Origin: Rosa chinensis
Taxonomy: Eukaryota > Streptophyta > Magnoliopsida > Rosales > Rosaceae
Direction: 5' to 3'
Length of the DNA: 64,000 nucleotides
Assembly (NCBI RefSeq): GCF_002994745.2
Contig: NC_037088.1
Coordinates: 63,816,397-63,880,396, forward strand
The notes beneath the pieces are model-generated. The model did not search any database. It was not told the DNA's origin and saw only the letters and a list, made by a program, of their open reading frames with translations. This document shows, piece by piece, positions 32,348-44,160 of this stretch; position 1 is the stretch's first letter; each line of letters opens with the position of its first letter. Made by a program: the position numbers and the translations under genes.

Positions 32348-35300
32348 TTAATGGATTCGTGTGTGTATATATATGTATATATTTAAGTGTGCTTTTCAGG
32401 TTTTCTTCCTGCGAAAAAACGCGAACACGGAATGGGTGATAAGCTGCCAGCTATGGCGGATGGGTTAAGAAACAGCTGGCTTACTTAACTAGGCCAGGTG
32501 GCTTATTATGGGTTTGGGGGTTTTTGGCTGTGTCTGTTTTGTGTGGGTTCAGTGTTTTGACTGGTGGATATTATTGTACTATGCTAAGGAAAGTGAATCT
32601 CCAGGGAGGATCGAGGAGACGTCATGGTCAAGTGGTCGGTCTCCATCACTCGTGAGTCGTGACTTGGTCTAGTTCTTTAACATTATTTTTGCAAGCCCAA
32701 ACTTTATATCGTTATCTATTTGACTACTTCTACCTCCTAGTTGTACACTTGTTCTACTTGGAGGAGACATGTATTACTCGTCGATTCTTATATTTTGTAG
32801 TATTGTGTGTTCTAGTTGCTTCTAAATCGTGTTTTGATTTGTCTTCCTACCTGCTACTTGTCATGTAACTCATATAGGAACGAGCAAATATCAAAACGTA
32901 GTTTGTTGAAGTGTGTCCACAAACTAAATCATATACAGTTGTATATTGCAATTGTCTGTATAGTTTTGACTCATTTTTTGGTCTTCGTTCACAAAAATTG
33001 TGTATTTCAGGTAATAATTGAATGAAATTTGAGGTTACACTCTAAGAATTAAGAATTAAGAATTAAGAATTAAGAATTAAGTTATAATTAACTAAAGCTT
33101 TGTGTTGACGACCATGATCACTTTTGATTGTTAATTAATTGTATTAACTGAAAAACTTATAAGAGTAAAAATTGATAAACAAACTCGTGCACATGTATTT
33201 TCATTACTTTTTTTAGTTCACCTCTCGCCAGTGATGCTAATTGATCCATTAATAATATGATTAGGCCTCAAATATAATTATACATAAAATAATCATAACA
33301 CAAATGAGATTCATACAAAATCGAGAAAATATCAAAAAGTAGCTTATCAAATCATGTACGCAAATTGAATCATTATAATTTGTTGCATACTATAACAGTC
33401 TGTAAAGTTTTGACTCATCGTTTGTCTTAGTTGATGGAAATAGTCTATTCAAGACATGATGAAATTCTAGGTTACATTCCAAAAATTAAGCGATGAAATT
33501 ATTAACCAAAATTTTATGTTGACGAGTTCTCTTTCAACTAACTATCTATCATATATATTAAGAGAGCAAATTGTAACACTAAAAATACATGCTCTCGCCA
33601 CCCGTGATAATCTAGTTGTTAATAATATCATTGGACCTCAATACATAAATTAATCATGACACAGTATTATAATTAGAAGGTGATGAAACACAAGCTTGAA
33701 TTCCTTTCACACATAAATACTCAATAAGTTAAAATAACACATTAAACCAGTCTCTCAATGATTTCTAATTTTCTAGTGACAAAGAAATATAACCAAGAGT
33801 GTGAACATATCTTTGTAAAGAGAATGGGGGAGGGTTGACCGCCGAGGAAATGAAAAGATCGGGAAAGTAGGGGAGACTGGGTGAGGGAGCGTGCAACGAG
33901 CGTCTGAGAAGGTCGTTGGAAACTACGGCGGGAATGGGGCGGTGGTGACGTGGCGAAAAGTACAAGCAATCCTTTTGGCAAATGAATCTAAAATAACTAC
34001 CATCCACACACGGTTTTGGCAGTTAATAACTGCCTTTGGATTACAGTACCAATCCAGTTGGGATTTCATTTCATTTTTCCGTAAACGCGTGAACCACGTG
34101 CTTTATTGAATGTTTCATCCAACATTACTGGGTCCTCACCCAGATTTCCCATTTCCCTTATCGTCCTCTTGTTGGGCCCTACCCATTCCTAGTTTGGGAC
34201 TTGGTTGGAAAGTTCAAGGGAAAGTGGGAGTGTCAATGTCTTCACTCTATTGGCGACTTTGATGAAGAATTCAATCCTTATCCTAATAGATAGATCATAG
34301 ATAGACGGATAGATAAATATATATATATATATATATACACACACATACGATTATAATATTTAACACAGAAAATTATTTTATACACAGTCGGTGTAAGTGA
34401 ACCAACAAATTTAGTAGATGTCAGCTTTAGATATTTATAGGTACACTTTTTTTTTATAATAAAAACATATATTTGATGTTATCCAACCGTCAATTCTTCT
34501 TAGTGCAAGTGCACGTCGGTGCATTAAATATTCTCTCAGTAAACAGAACATCTCCAAGAGTAAAAATTATTTTCTTAATTAATTTGTCTAAAAGTTCAAT
34601 ATAGCTAGCGATTTTTTTGTTTTTACTTTAGCAATCTAACTTTTTGTTACTTTCTCTCTCCTTTTCAGTTTAATTTAATTTTTACATGTGTATTCTGTTG
34701 GAGACTTGGAGTAGTAAATAAACTAAAATTAGTCAAATTTCTAATCTTTTGTTAAAATAGCTAGTTTTGTTAGGTCAGGAATATTATGTAATTGACTAGT
34801 CCTTGATTCTTTATCCATAAGAATGAAGACGATGGCTTATGGCCTTATGGGTCATCGCGTCTGGTGTTGATGGGGATACATGACGAGGATGATGATGTGG
34901 AACTCAGTGGAAGCGTCAAAGGTTCACATTTGCTAAATTGGGCTGTTGGAGAATCCGTTCAAAGCCCAATATTTGATTCTGGGCTGATGACTGGGACTTT
35001 ACAGGTTTGGTGAAACTACAGAGCTGGCCTTCTACAACTATTGGGCTTAGGACATGCCTATTAGACTTTGCCTAAAGCTCGAAAAGAAAGAGATCATTAG
35101 AAAAGCACACCCATGCTACCTACTTCAACTAAATGTGCATCAAAGTTGGGGCACCGAAGACCTAAGAACCCCTAGCTCGACCAAGGCAATAACGCTTCCA
35201 ATATCCAGTCTTTGCAGCCACCTACATTTTTTTTCACCCAATCAGTCCACGGAAGGGGGGGGAGGTTTGATGATATTTTAGCATTTTATCATTCATTATA

Positions 35301-35886
35301 TTGTCCAATCACGCCCTTCAAATAAGTCGGCATAGAAAAATTAGCCCAAAAATTGGTGTCATTATTGCACTAAGGTCACCATCCATGGTCTCTGTTCTTT
35401 TCTATCTTTTCTAGCAAAGTCATCATAAGCCTCAAAACCAAATGTGTCAAACACGGCCTACTTCAAGTTCATGATCATTCGTTTGAGCTCGGGTTTGGCA
35501 AAATCATTCGCGTAGACTTTTTGAATTGGAGAAAAATGAAAACCATTCAAGATTGAAATTAACACTTAATTTTTTTGTTTTCTTTACGAAGAGTGACTTT
35601 TATGAGCCACCAATCCCCCAACCCTCTATCTTTTGAAACTTTCAATCCGATCTCGATCATTTTAGTCCCTTGAGCCAGGAAAAATCATTGGTGAGTTAAT
35701 GTCACTGGTTCAAGTAAGGAATTAGAGGTTATAAATTTTTTTGTGTTGGGCAGGTAGATGGAAAGAAGCTAGTTGTTAGCCTCAACTCCCGGACAAGTTG
35801 TCCTCAAAACATCTTCATCTTCAACACAAAAAGGGTTTTTGTCATAGGTAGGGTCTAAACTTTTACGGACCGGACAGAATAGTACC
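32348..35886. other. Intergenic and DREB1 upstream region, no gene
   Basis: Includes CAGCTGG E-box-like sites near 32446 and 32474 and an ACGTCATGG near 32618 upstream of DREB1, a five-fold AAGAATT repeat at 33047-33079 and an (AT)n tract at 34316-34335. Short frames on both strands near 33742-34109 overlap and show no family features. Confidence 0.45.
33047..33079. repeat. (AAGAATT)n tandem repeat
   Basis: Heptanucleotide AAGAATT repeated about five times. Confidence 0.9.
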
Positions 35887-36375
35887 TAAACTTTCAAAGT
35901 GATCAAATAGGTACCTGGACTTCCAAAATCACATCAATAAGGTGCTTTCATTTATTTTCCGTTATCCCTCTATTAAGTGCAAGGACAATTCAGAATACTT
36001 TATTGTTTAATCACCTTTTTATTTTGTTCCTTAATTTTACTTCATAAAAATTAATTGCAATTTTAGGTTAATTTTTGAAGAACAATAAAAATTATTTAAG
36101 AAAACATGATGTTGAAATGTTGGATATTGTTATTATTTATCGACGACAGTAATTTGAGGTAAAATTTGATGGAAAGTTTCACATGAATAGTGTTGGGGGG
36201 AAGAGTCAATTTTTTATGAGGGAACGTAAGAAATGGAGGAGGAAAATGTGTTTATCCCATGTCATATGAGGTTATGACTGTCATTTTAGCGGAGGAATAA
36301 CCGAAAATAGATTGAAGCACCTTATTGATATGATTTTGAAAGTCCAGATACTTATTCATTCACTGTGAAAGTTCA
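35887..36375. mobile_element. Mutator-like MITE with long inverted repeats
   Basis: The arm 35887-35975 (TAAACTTTCAAAGTGATC, then ATCAATAAGGTGCTT) is the inverse of 36290-36375 (AAGCACCTTATTGAT, then CACTGTGAAAGTTCA), with about 80% match by eye. Long arms, lack of coding capacity and size fit a non-autonomous Mutator-like element. The exact outer ends and the 9 bp duplication could not be fixed. Confidence 0.7.
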
Positions 36376-37523
36376 ATTATTATAAAGCTTTTTGTCTTTT
36401 TCCCTATCGTCCTTTGTTTTGTTTTGCTGTTATGTTTTCCGTCCACTGAATTGTCCTCCAGATATAGCTTATTGGCCGCTATAGCAATAGTGGGGCTGCA
36501 CTGATGAAAAGAAAAGCAGAGACAGTGACCAGAGACCCAATTGTAATAGTTTCTAAGATTCGACAAAATTTGGAAAGCATGATGCGTTAGTCGGCGTAAA
36601 GCTTCTGGCCCCTACACGACCAATGCCACTACTCGTCTACTCCTAACATTTAACCTGGTTGAACATTGGACCCCATCTTCTTCTCGTACCCTAGGTTTTG
36701 GCCAATTTTCTCGAGTTTTCATGGAAATGTTTTTCCCTAGAAATTTAATAATGAGTGCCATCTATTAAAAGCATATATAGTGTGAGAGGACAACACATTT
36801 CGTATAGATTCCTTTGTTGTAGGACATGTTTGATCTCGTTCTTTTTAAGAAATTATCTTTTCGTATAGCTTTGCTGTAGATATATAATTCAAAGCGAATT
36901 ATTATTTTTGGATTGCAAAGTTGTAGGATATATAACTCAAAGCGAATTATTACTTTGGCAGAGTAGTCATATGGATACTATGCGGGAAGTAGGGAAAATA
37001 AATTGAACCGACAATTCTCGCATGACATAAAATTTAACCGACAATCTTCTTATCACTTATATCGAGTGACATTACTTACATGCAACATATAGATAATATG
37101 TCACTCTATATAATGTATGTCAAGTGATCAACAACTACTTTGGATCTTTACTGGGAAAATAATTTATCAACCACCGCGGAAATATCTTATAGAATTCACC
37201 CTATGAGCAGTGAGAGAATGAATAGATCAATCAACATGCAATTATTACAGAAGTTACAATTTGAGATTTTGGGGTCAAGCAACACACAATTCAATCATAA
37301 TATACCAAGACAGTTAGCTGCCCGTTTTATTTTTTGTTTATTTTTTGTTTTTGAAAGGGGGCTGGTGCGGCTGCCCTCAAGTCTTAATTAATGAAACTGT
37401 AGAATACAATGGGGGACGTAAAGCATGAACCCCATATTACAATAAACATCAAGAGAATATCCTGAAATAATATCAAGTGTCTTCACTAAATCTATGTATT
37501 CTAACAAACACCAATTAGCAAAG
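36376..37523. other. Intergenic, short direct repeat
   Basis: CAAAGCGAATTATTA occurs at about 36890 and 36938 in matching context, a 46-48 bp tandem duplication. No gene seen. Confidence 0.5.
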
Positions 37524-39255
37524 AGTGCACATAGGGCTGCCATTTGGTTTGGTAAATACCGAACCGACAGAATATTTGAGGTTTGGTAAACCGAATCTTG
37601 GTAACCGAAATCGAAATAACCGAAATCGAAAAATACCGAAAAAGTTGGTTTGGTTTTGGTAAATACCGAATTTACCGAAATGCTAGGGTTATATATATAT
37701 ATATATATATAATTATGTAGTCATTTATTTTAATATGTATGAATATGATACATTGATATGGAAGATATATTTAATTTGACAAAGTATGTATTTAGTTTTA
37801 TAATGAAAGATTATTATCTGTTTTGTGATATATTGCTATCATATGATTTATTTAATTTGTCAGTTTTAATTTTAATAAACTACATTTCTTAGTAAGATTT
37901 TTAATTTTTTAGTTAATTGAAATTAAATCACATACATTTTATTTATATTTTTAATTGATTTAGACGTTTATATCATTTTAAGTTACTGTGTTTCTAAGGG
38001 TAACCAAACTGCAATGATTTTTCTCCCCCAAATTTTCTACCCAGGTAAACGTATATTGATCCCATGAGAGGGTAGGGGTGAACCTTGTCCTTGGTAGGAT
38101 TTGTGATAGATTGACTACTGGTATTTTAGTTGTAAAGGTAATAACGCCATTACAATTGACCATGTGGATCGAGGTTAATACGAAGATGAAATCGGCTTAT
38201 ATTTTTACCATAGGCGTATCTTATCCCATTCTTTATATCCACCAGTCGGTTATCCAATGTATTGATTTTTTTCACTTGTTGGTTTTGATAGGTATACATT
38301 TCTTCATAACCGATGAATATGGTAGACAACACTAGTAGACATATAAACATTTCGTGCGAGCTGATAAATAAAAAAAGTCTGATGGTAAATCTGACTTCAT
38401 CCACGTATTCATAGCATAGTAATAGACATGATATGAAATAATCGGTCTCGTTTGTCGTCGTTTAGGTCTCGGTCAATGCAGTCAATCTTCTTTTATAGTC
38501 ATTTACCAAAATATCCTTTTCGCAAATTTGGCCTTAATAATTCTTTCTCAAATCCGATTTTTGTGCCCTTTGAAACCACAGGCTCATATAGACGAGCTCC
38601 ATCTACCAATGTGAAAAGTTGCAACTCAAAATCTTGTTTCAGTGTGGTTACCCTTTAAGAACTCTAATTAATAACTATATGGACAAAAACGACTATTGTT
38701 AGTGATCATATGGATTGAAGTCGAAATGAGAACAAAAATGATCAAATTTTTAACTGTATGTTTAAAATATTTAATCATCAAATCCAATCAACGTAGGAAA
38801 TTAGCATAAATTAGCATTTTTGTACCTTGGAGGTAGCTTTTGTTTATATCAGAAAGAACCATGGATGCTCATATTTAGAAAGAACTTAGCATCCTCATTT
38901 CAGCAGCAGAAGCTGATCCTTTTGTATTTTGGAAAGTAAAGTTGCACAAAGATCTCTAGCTATGTATTTAAGGACAATATCTTTTGTATATGTCAGTTAT
39001 GAGACTCTAGATATAAGAGTGTTATTCAGTTCGGTAAAGTCGTATTGTTTGATTCTAATTTATATTTTGAAAATATATTTGTTGTAAAGTTTGGTAATAC
39101 CGAAAACCGAAATACCGAATTTGGTAAAAATAATTAATAACCGAAAGTTTTGGTTGGTAATTGGTAAGTCAATTTCAAAACCGAAAGCTTTGGTTTTGAA
39201 GTTGGTAATGCCCATAACCGATTCGAACCGACCGAGTGGCAGGCCTAAGTGCACA
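37524..39255. mobile_element. hAT element, 1.7 kb, TSD AGTGCACA
   Basis: The element 37532-39247 has ends TAGGGCTGCCATTTGGT and, inverted, TAGGCCTGCCACTCGGT, flanked by AGTGCACA at 37524-37531 and 39248-39255. Both subterminal regions are rich in GGTAAATACCGAA-type motifs. A segment near 38914-38990 reads ISAAEADPFVFWK and, with shifts, LLAMYLR, weakly like the C-terminal hAT dimerisation domain, so this may be a decayed transposase. An (AT)n tract sits at 37690-37711. Confidence 0.88.
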
Positions 39256-39892
39256 ACTAGCTACTCCATTTGCTTTAACAAAGCGGTGACATAACAAAAA
39301 GATTACTCTATTTCAAATAGCATAGTTTTCCTATTATGCTGCCGCATGAAAACAAATCCGGCAATACTCAATTTCATCCTACCACTAGAAAGTTGCGTCC
39401 ATTTGATCAAGTAAACAGCTCACCGCCTCACTAGACCAGACAAGGCACAGTGAGTATGCATACCGGGACCAAGCCCATACCACGTCACTCTACCATAGAG
39501 TAATAGAGACTTATTGCCGGCATAAATCCACATCTTACTAAAATAGAAAGTAATAAAACATAAAAGAAAAAAGAAATTGAAACAAGAGCCCAAGTACAAG
39601 CTCAGGCCCATGAACCACCTTCCACACAAAAAGGGCCCATCTGTTTAATCCAAGCCCAAGTTTCATCTACCATTGCAGAGAAATCCAAGCCCACTAGCCC
39701 AGCCCAACTCCATCCTCCTCGCACACACACTACGGCCGCACTCCCTTACCACCGGACTCCACCCATCTATTTCCCACCACCGTTAGTGAATCCTTCCTCA
39801 AATCAGGCCGACCAAGCAATACCCAACTTGTGGCTCTCTTCACCAACAAAGACCATACCATATCTGCTTAGATCCAGAACTTGTAACTAATA
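39256..39892. other. Intergenic between two hAT elements
   Basis: No gene recognised. A 69-codon minus-strand frame at 39420-39629 has no recognisable features. Confidence 0.45.
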
Positions 39893-40293
39893 GATGAAAC
39901 TAGACTTGTAAATTGACTGGATTTTGATCCAGATCCGTGACTATTAGACAGGTTTGGATCGAAAATTTTGATTCATTGATCCGTTAAATAATCTGAATCC
40001 ATTAACCATTTATTTAACGGATCAAATACGGATTTAGGTCAATCCGATCCGATAATGATCTGACTCGTTTTTGTAATAATAAAATAATATTTTTATTAAC
40101 ATATTATTATTTTAAAAAATATAAAATATAAAATATGAAGAATTTCTAATACAAATTGTTTGTAGAAATCAAAGCGATAGTCCATCACCCAAGATTCCAA
40201 GAAGCATTAAGAATTTTGATAATGTAATTCTACTTTTAGCAAACAGATTTGGATTGAGGTCGATCTGGTCCAATTTACAGGTCTAGATGAAAC
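39893..40293. mobile_element. hAT MITE, 385 bp, TSD GATGAAAC
   Basis: The element 39901-40285 starts TAGACTTGTAAATTGACTGG and ends with the inverse of TAGACCTGTAAATTGG, flanked by GATGAAAC on both sides. ATCCGNNN-type motifs recur near both ends. No coding capacity. Confidence 0.9.
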
Positions 40294-40936
40294 CTATTGA
40301 TAACACCAGATCCGGCCACCCCATTGCCTCCCTCTTACAGGCCAAGTATCATCCCGTCCATGCGGTTGAACCCGATCCACCCATCACCACCATCAAACCA
40401 AACCGTCCTCGCAGCCTCTCAATCCACCAGAATCTCCCATGACACCATCCTAGATTATAATGAGGACTTAAATCAGCCAACAACTGACCCAAGAGAGTTT
40501 GAGGAGCTGCGACCAACGAAGAGCCCGTCCAAAGATAGAGCGTAGGGGATGTTCCGTCGGACAGGGCAAGGGTTTGCGGCAAAGCACTCAATCGGGTTCT
40601 GTTAAGGGTTTAGGCTAGAGAAAAGCTTCTTTAAGTTTGATCCTGACCCCTTTTTTTTTTTTTTTTTTTTTTGACAAGTTATTCACTTACTTGTTCTTAG
40701 TTGGTTATTGAGAATTTGACTGATCGAATTTTGAAATGGAGCAGAATAAAGAAACTAATTAACTCTAGGAAGAGGAATGCTTGCAACCATACCTACCTTC
40801 TCTTCTAACCTTCCCAATTCATTGTCTGCCAAGTGTACTCTAACTTCACTCAAAACTATAAATTCAATGTTGTGAAAGTCAATTTTGTTTTCTTTCGCAT
40901 TTACCCATAATTAATGCAATTTATCTTTTACAATTA
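40294..40936. other. Intergenic with poly(T) tract
   Basis: A run of about 23 T near 40650-40672. A proline-rich plus-strand frame (40297-40545) overlaps a minus-strand frame; neither resembles a known family. Confidence 0.4.
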
Positions 40937-41411
40937 GGCCTCGTTTGTTTCACAGATTTGAGGACTTGGGAAATGAAAGTTATTCATTTCCTTTGTTTGG
41001 TAACCACAAAGTCCATAGATGCTTTCCTGACATAGGGGAAAGTTGGAGGTAAACTCATTCCACTCAAACTTCAGGGGATTGAGTTTCCCATCTCATTTCC
41101 CAGCATTAATTGTAATAATTTTGGGCAATAACATCCCAGCATTAATTGCTTGAGTACCCTTGGTAGTGTTGAAAATTCATTATAGGTTGTTTTTATTTTA
41201 AAATAGAAGGATATTATTGAAACATTGATATATTTTTATTTTCCTTTCCTGCACCAACCAAACATTGGAAGGGAAATTAAATGGTATTTCCTGAATGCTT
41301 TCCCTACTTTACCAAACATAGGAAAAGAAATCTGACAGGAACTTTAGATTCCCTTCTCCACGGGAAAGACAAGGGAATTGATTTCCCTTCCGTGAACCAA
41401 ACAATGCCTCA
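40934..41411. mobile_element. Second MITE of the GGCCTCGTTTG family
   Basis: The element 40937-41408 begins GGCCTCGTTTGTTTCAC and ends GTGAACCAAACAATGCC. The interior shares CTTTCC/GGAAAG-rich blocks with 28319-28661. Flanks are TTA and TCA, so the duplication has one mutation. It is about 130 bp longer than the first copy. Confidence 0.75.
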
Positions 41412-43634
41412 ATGAAAACATCTTAACTTTTACACTTTTCTTTTCCATTCGTTTTCTCTTCTTCTCAAATTTTGTCCCTCTTACCATTTTTTTTATTTCA
41501 ACCTTTATATAATGAAGCATAATTATAATCTCTCCCAAAATTTAAGCTAATTGTTGCCATTGTTGTTCTGGAATGGAAAAAATCTACTACGTTCCTATTC
41601 TAGTGACTCTACATTTGTTTTTCAAAACTCAATTTTTTTTAGAAATCTTAGAGATCAAATCATTGCTAAATTAAGATTAAAATTATTAGTCAAACCCAAT
41701 TCTGTCATCTTATATGTATCTCAATCGAAGTGATTGTTAGTCTGCCTTTATTATTCATCAATTCTCTTTTCTTGTTCTTTTAAAAAAAATGAAAATGAAT
41801 TTCAATATGGATGCTAGAGAAATACAAAGAGATAAAAATTTGAGAGAGAGGAAAGGAAGGTAGTGGGGAAGTTTGATCTAGATGAACTCAAGAAGAAGAA
41901 AAAATCCCAACCCAGATCCTAAAATAAGAATTAAAAATGCCAAATTAATTAAGAAAAAAGAAATGTAAAATTATCAAACATCTTATGGAAAAAAATCTAA
42001 AAGAAAGAAAGAAAAAAATATAGGACATTTATTAGAAGGGCAGACATGGAAAAAATAGAAAATATTTTTCAATGTTATAAATATTGAGTTTTATATTGTA
42101 GTGGAATCCATGTGTTATTTGTTAAGTGAGAAAATGTGAAAGAGAAAGGTAAAATAGGAAGGTAGCTAGCATTCCTCCTCCAAGAATTACCAACCCGTTG
42201 CAGCACACTATATTTGTTTCAGTTAATTACCAAATACATTGTTCTGTTTAATAACTGTTGAACTACCCAAAAAAGACAAATTAATTCGAACATACATATT
42301 TGGGGTCGCAGGAACAACCCAGAAGCGCATAGTTTCTTAACATACATGATACATTTTAGGAAGTGATCAGCTGTTAACAGAGTCGAATACGGCAGGCTGG
42401 TAGCAGCGTGTTTCTCTAGCTCAATCTTATGAGTGAAATCCAAACTGTAGCGAGCTAGTACCGATTATCTTGTTTGTTGTTTCTAGCTTTGGTGAATATA
42501 TATTGGAGTTGTAACCAAAAAAAAAAATATATATATATTGGAGTTGGATTCCAACAGTACGTACACATGATCGTGATGATTGAAGAAATGGAGCGATCTG
42601 TTGATTCTTTAGGAGGATATGCACTGATGGGGAACGACAAGGTTGTCAGCGACAATCATGGTCCGCCACCAACGTTTGCTTAATGAGTGACCCTGTACCT
42701 CCGCACTGCAAGTCTGCATCTACCTGGTCCGGTTTGTTCATCGTCCAGCTTGCTGCTTGGTTATTAGTTCTGTCAAAAGACTCGAAATTAGTAACCAAAT
42801 AATACCCCTATGTGGTTCTGGGGTTGAAAGCTCTGCAACATAGAGGACTAATTTATCTTCTTCTAGCATAAAGTCACAACAAGAAATATAATTAATACAC
42901 AGTTCTGCTCTCTACTAAACCCTTGTGACCCTTATTCATCGATCTATTTCTCCCTTTTTCCGAAGATTGAACAATTGAATCAAAGCAACAGTGACTAGCT
43001 TGTAAAGTGAATTGGGGGCATGAAATCATGGGATGCCCTTAATCATGGGCACAAAATTTGCGTCTAAATGTCTGAAGACTTTACTCAGTAGTCGGTACTC
43101 TTACCTTATACCTACGACCGGACCGGAGGACCGAAAGGTCATGAGCAAGGTGCTATTATAGGTGTAATTGAAAAACAAAATTAAAATTAATTAATAATTA
43201 AGAATTAAATGAAATCATTCAGCAGAGATCTAGATTTGGTTGTCGATCATTGTTTAAAAAAAAAAAAAGTTGGTTATCCATCTGACTCTCAGTTAATTAA
43301 ACTACTCCAAAGAATCAATACTTTACACCCTACCCAATCTGATGAAGAGATTTAAAGATCGCCACTTTAATAAAATAGGCAAAAACCCGAGTCACTTGAA
43401 CAGATCAGCAGCAAAATTTATCAGCTTACCATGAATTTCCTATCTACGATAATAGACCCTCTAAAATCTAAATACAAAAAAAAAAAAACAAAAGCAAAAG
43501 AAAGCATGGTTATGAATGTGGCGACTATTGGTACGTATGTTCAGTCGGGCGGCGGGTGGCCGCCTATTTTGAGTAACGAAACACAAGGCCAGAACGTGCA
43601 TGTGTGCCGCCATATATATATATATACATAGTAA
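41412..43634. other. Intergenic, no gene recognised
   Basis: AT-rich DNA with a small tandem duplication of ATATATTGGAGTTG near 42497 and 42535. Several short overlapping frames; none supported. Confidence 0.45.
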
Positions 43635-43870
43635 ACTGAGGGTATGATCTGAGTAGGGTCACCTATTATCAATGGGTTTCTGAACTAATTTTAGGAGTGC
43701 ATGCATGCAGGAGTCAACTGAGGGAATGATCTGAGTGAGGGTGGTGTCACATATTTTCAAGTTGATCTAGTCACCACCTCGTAGCTATAATTATAATGAT
43801 GCACTTTCTAGAAAAACAAAAAGGGCATGGTAACATATATACACAGTGAACTGAGGGTACGATCTGAGTG
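43635..43870 (+). repeat. Three spaced copies of ACTGAGGGTATGATCTGAGT
   Basis: The 20 bp motif occurs at 43635, 43717 and 43850 with one or two mismatches, spaced 82 and 133 bp. A fourth, inverted copy lies at about 44099-44119 within the right arm of the foldback. Confidence 0.8.
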
Positions 43871-44160
43871 TGGTCAACTCTGATTTGGATGTTTTGAATT
43901 AATCGTAGGACAACATACGTACAATAGTCTATCTACAGTATTTCTTTTGCAGCTGCTTTTTTAATATTTCAAAACAGCTGCAAAAATTAAAATAAAAATT
44001 AAGAAAAAATTTATTTAGAGCAGCTGAATATTGCAAATAGACTACCGTACGTATGTTGTCTTACGATTAATCCAAAACATGCAGATTAGAGCTCATCACT
44101 ATCAGATCATACCTTCAGTTCACTACATATATACCTTAACATGCCTTTTTTGCCTTTTCT
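43812..44160. repeat. Long foldback (inverted repeat) with about 140 bp arms
   Basis: The left arm, about 43812-43955, pairs with the right arm, about 44032-44160. Examples are ATTAATCGTAGGACAACATA with TATGTTGTCTTACGATTAAT, and GTGAACTGAGGGTACGATCT with AGATCATACCTTCAGTTCAC. About 85% of positions pair by eye. The 75 bp spacer itself holds GCAGCTG/CAGCTGC inversions. It could be a MITE or, if transcribed, a hairpin RNA precursor. No target duplication was seen. Confidence 0.8.

Noticed and set aside
43431..43631. 66-codon plus-strand frame
   Set aside because: It runs through poly(A) and (AT)n tracts and has no domain.
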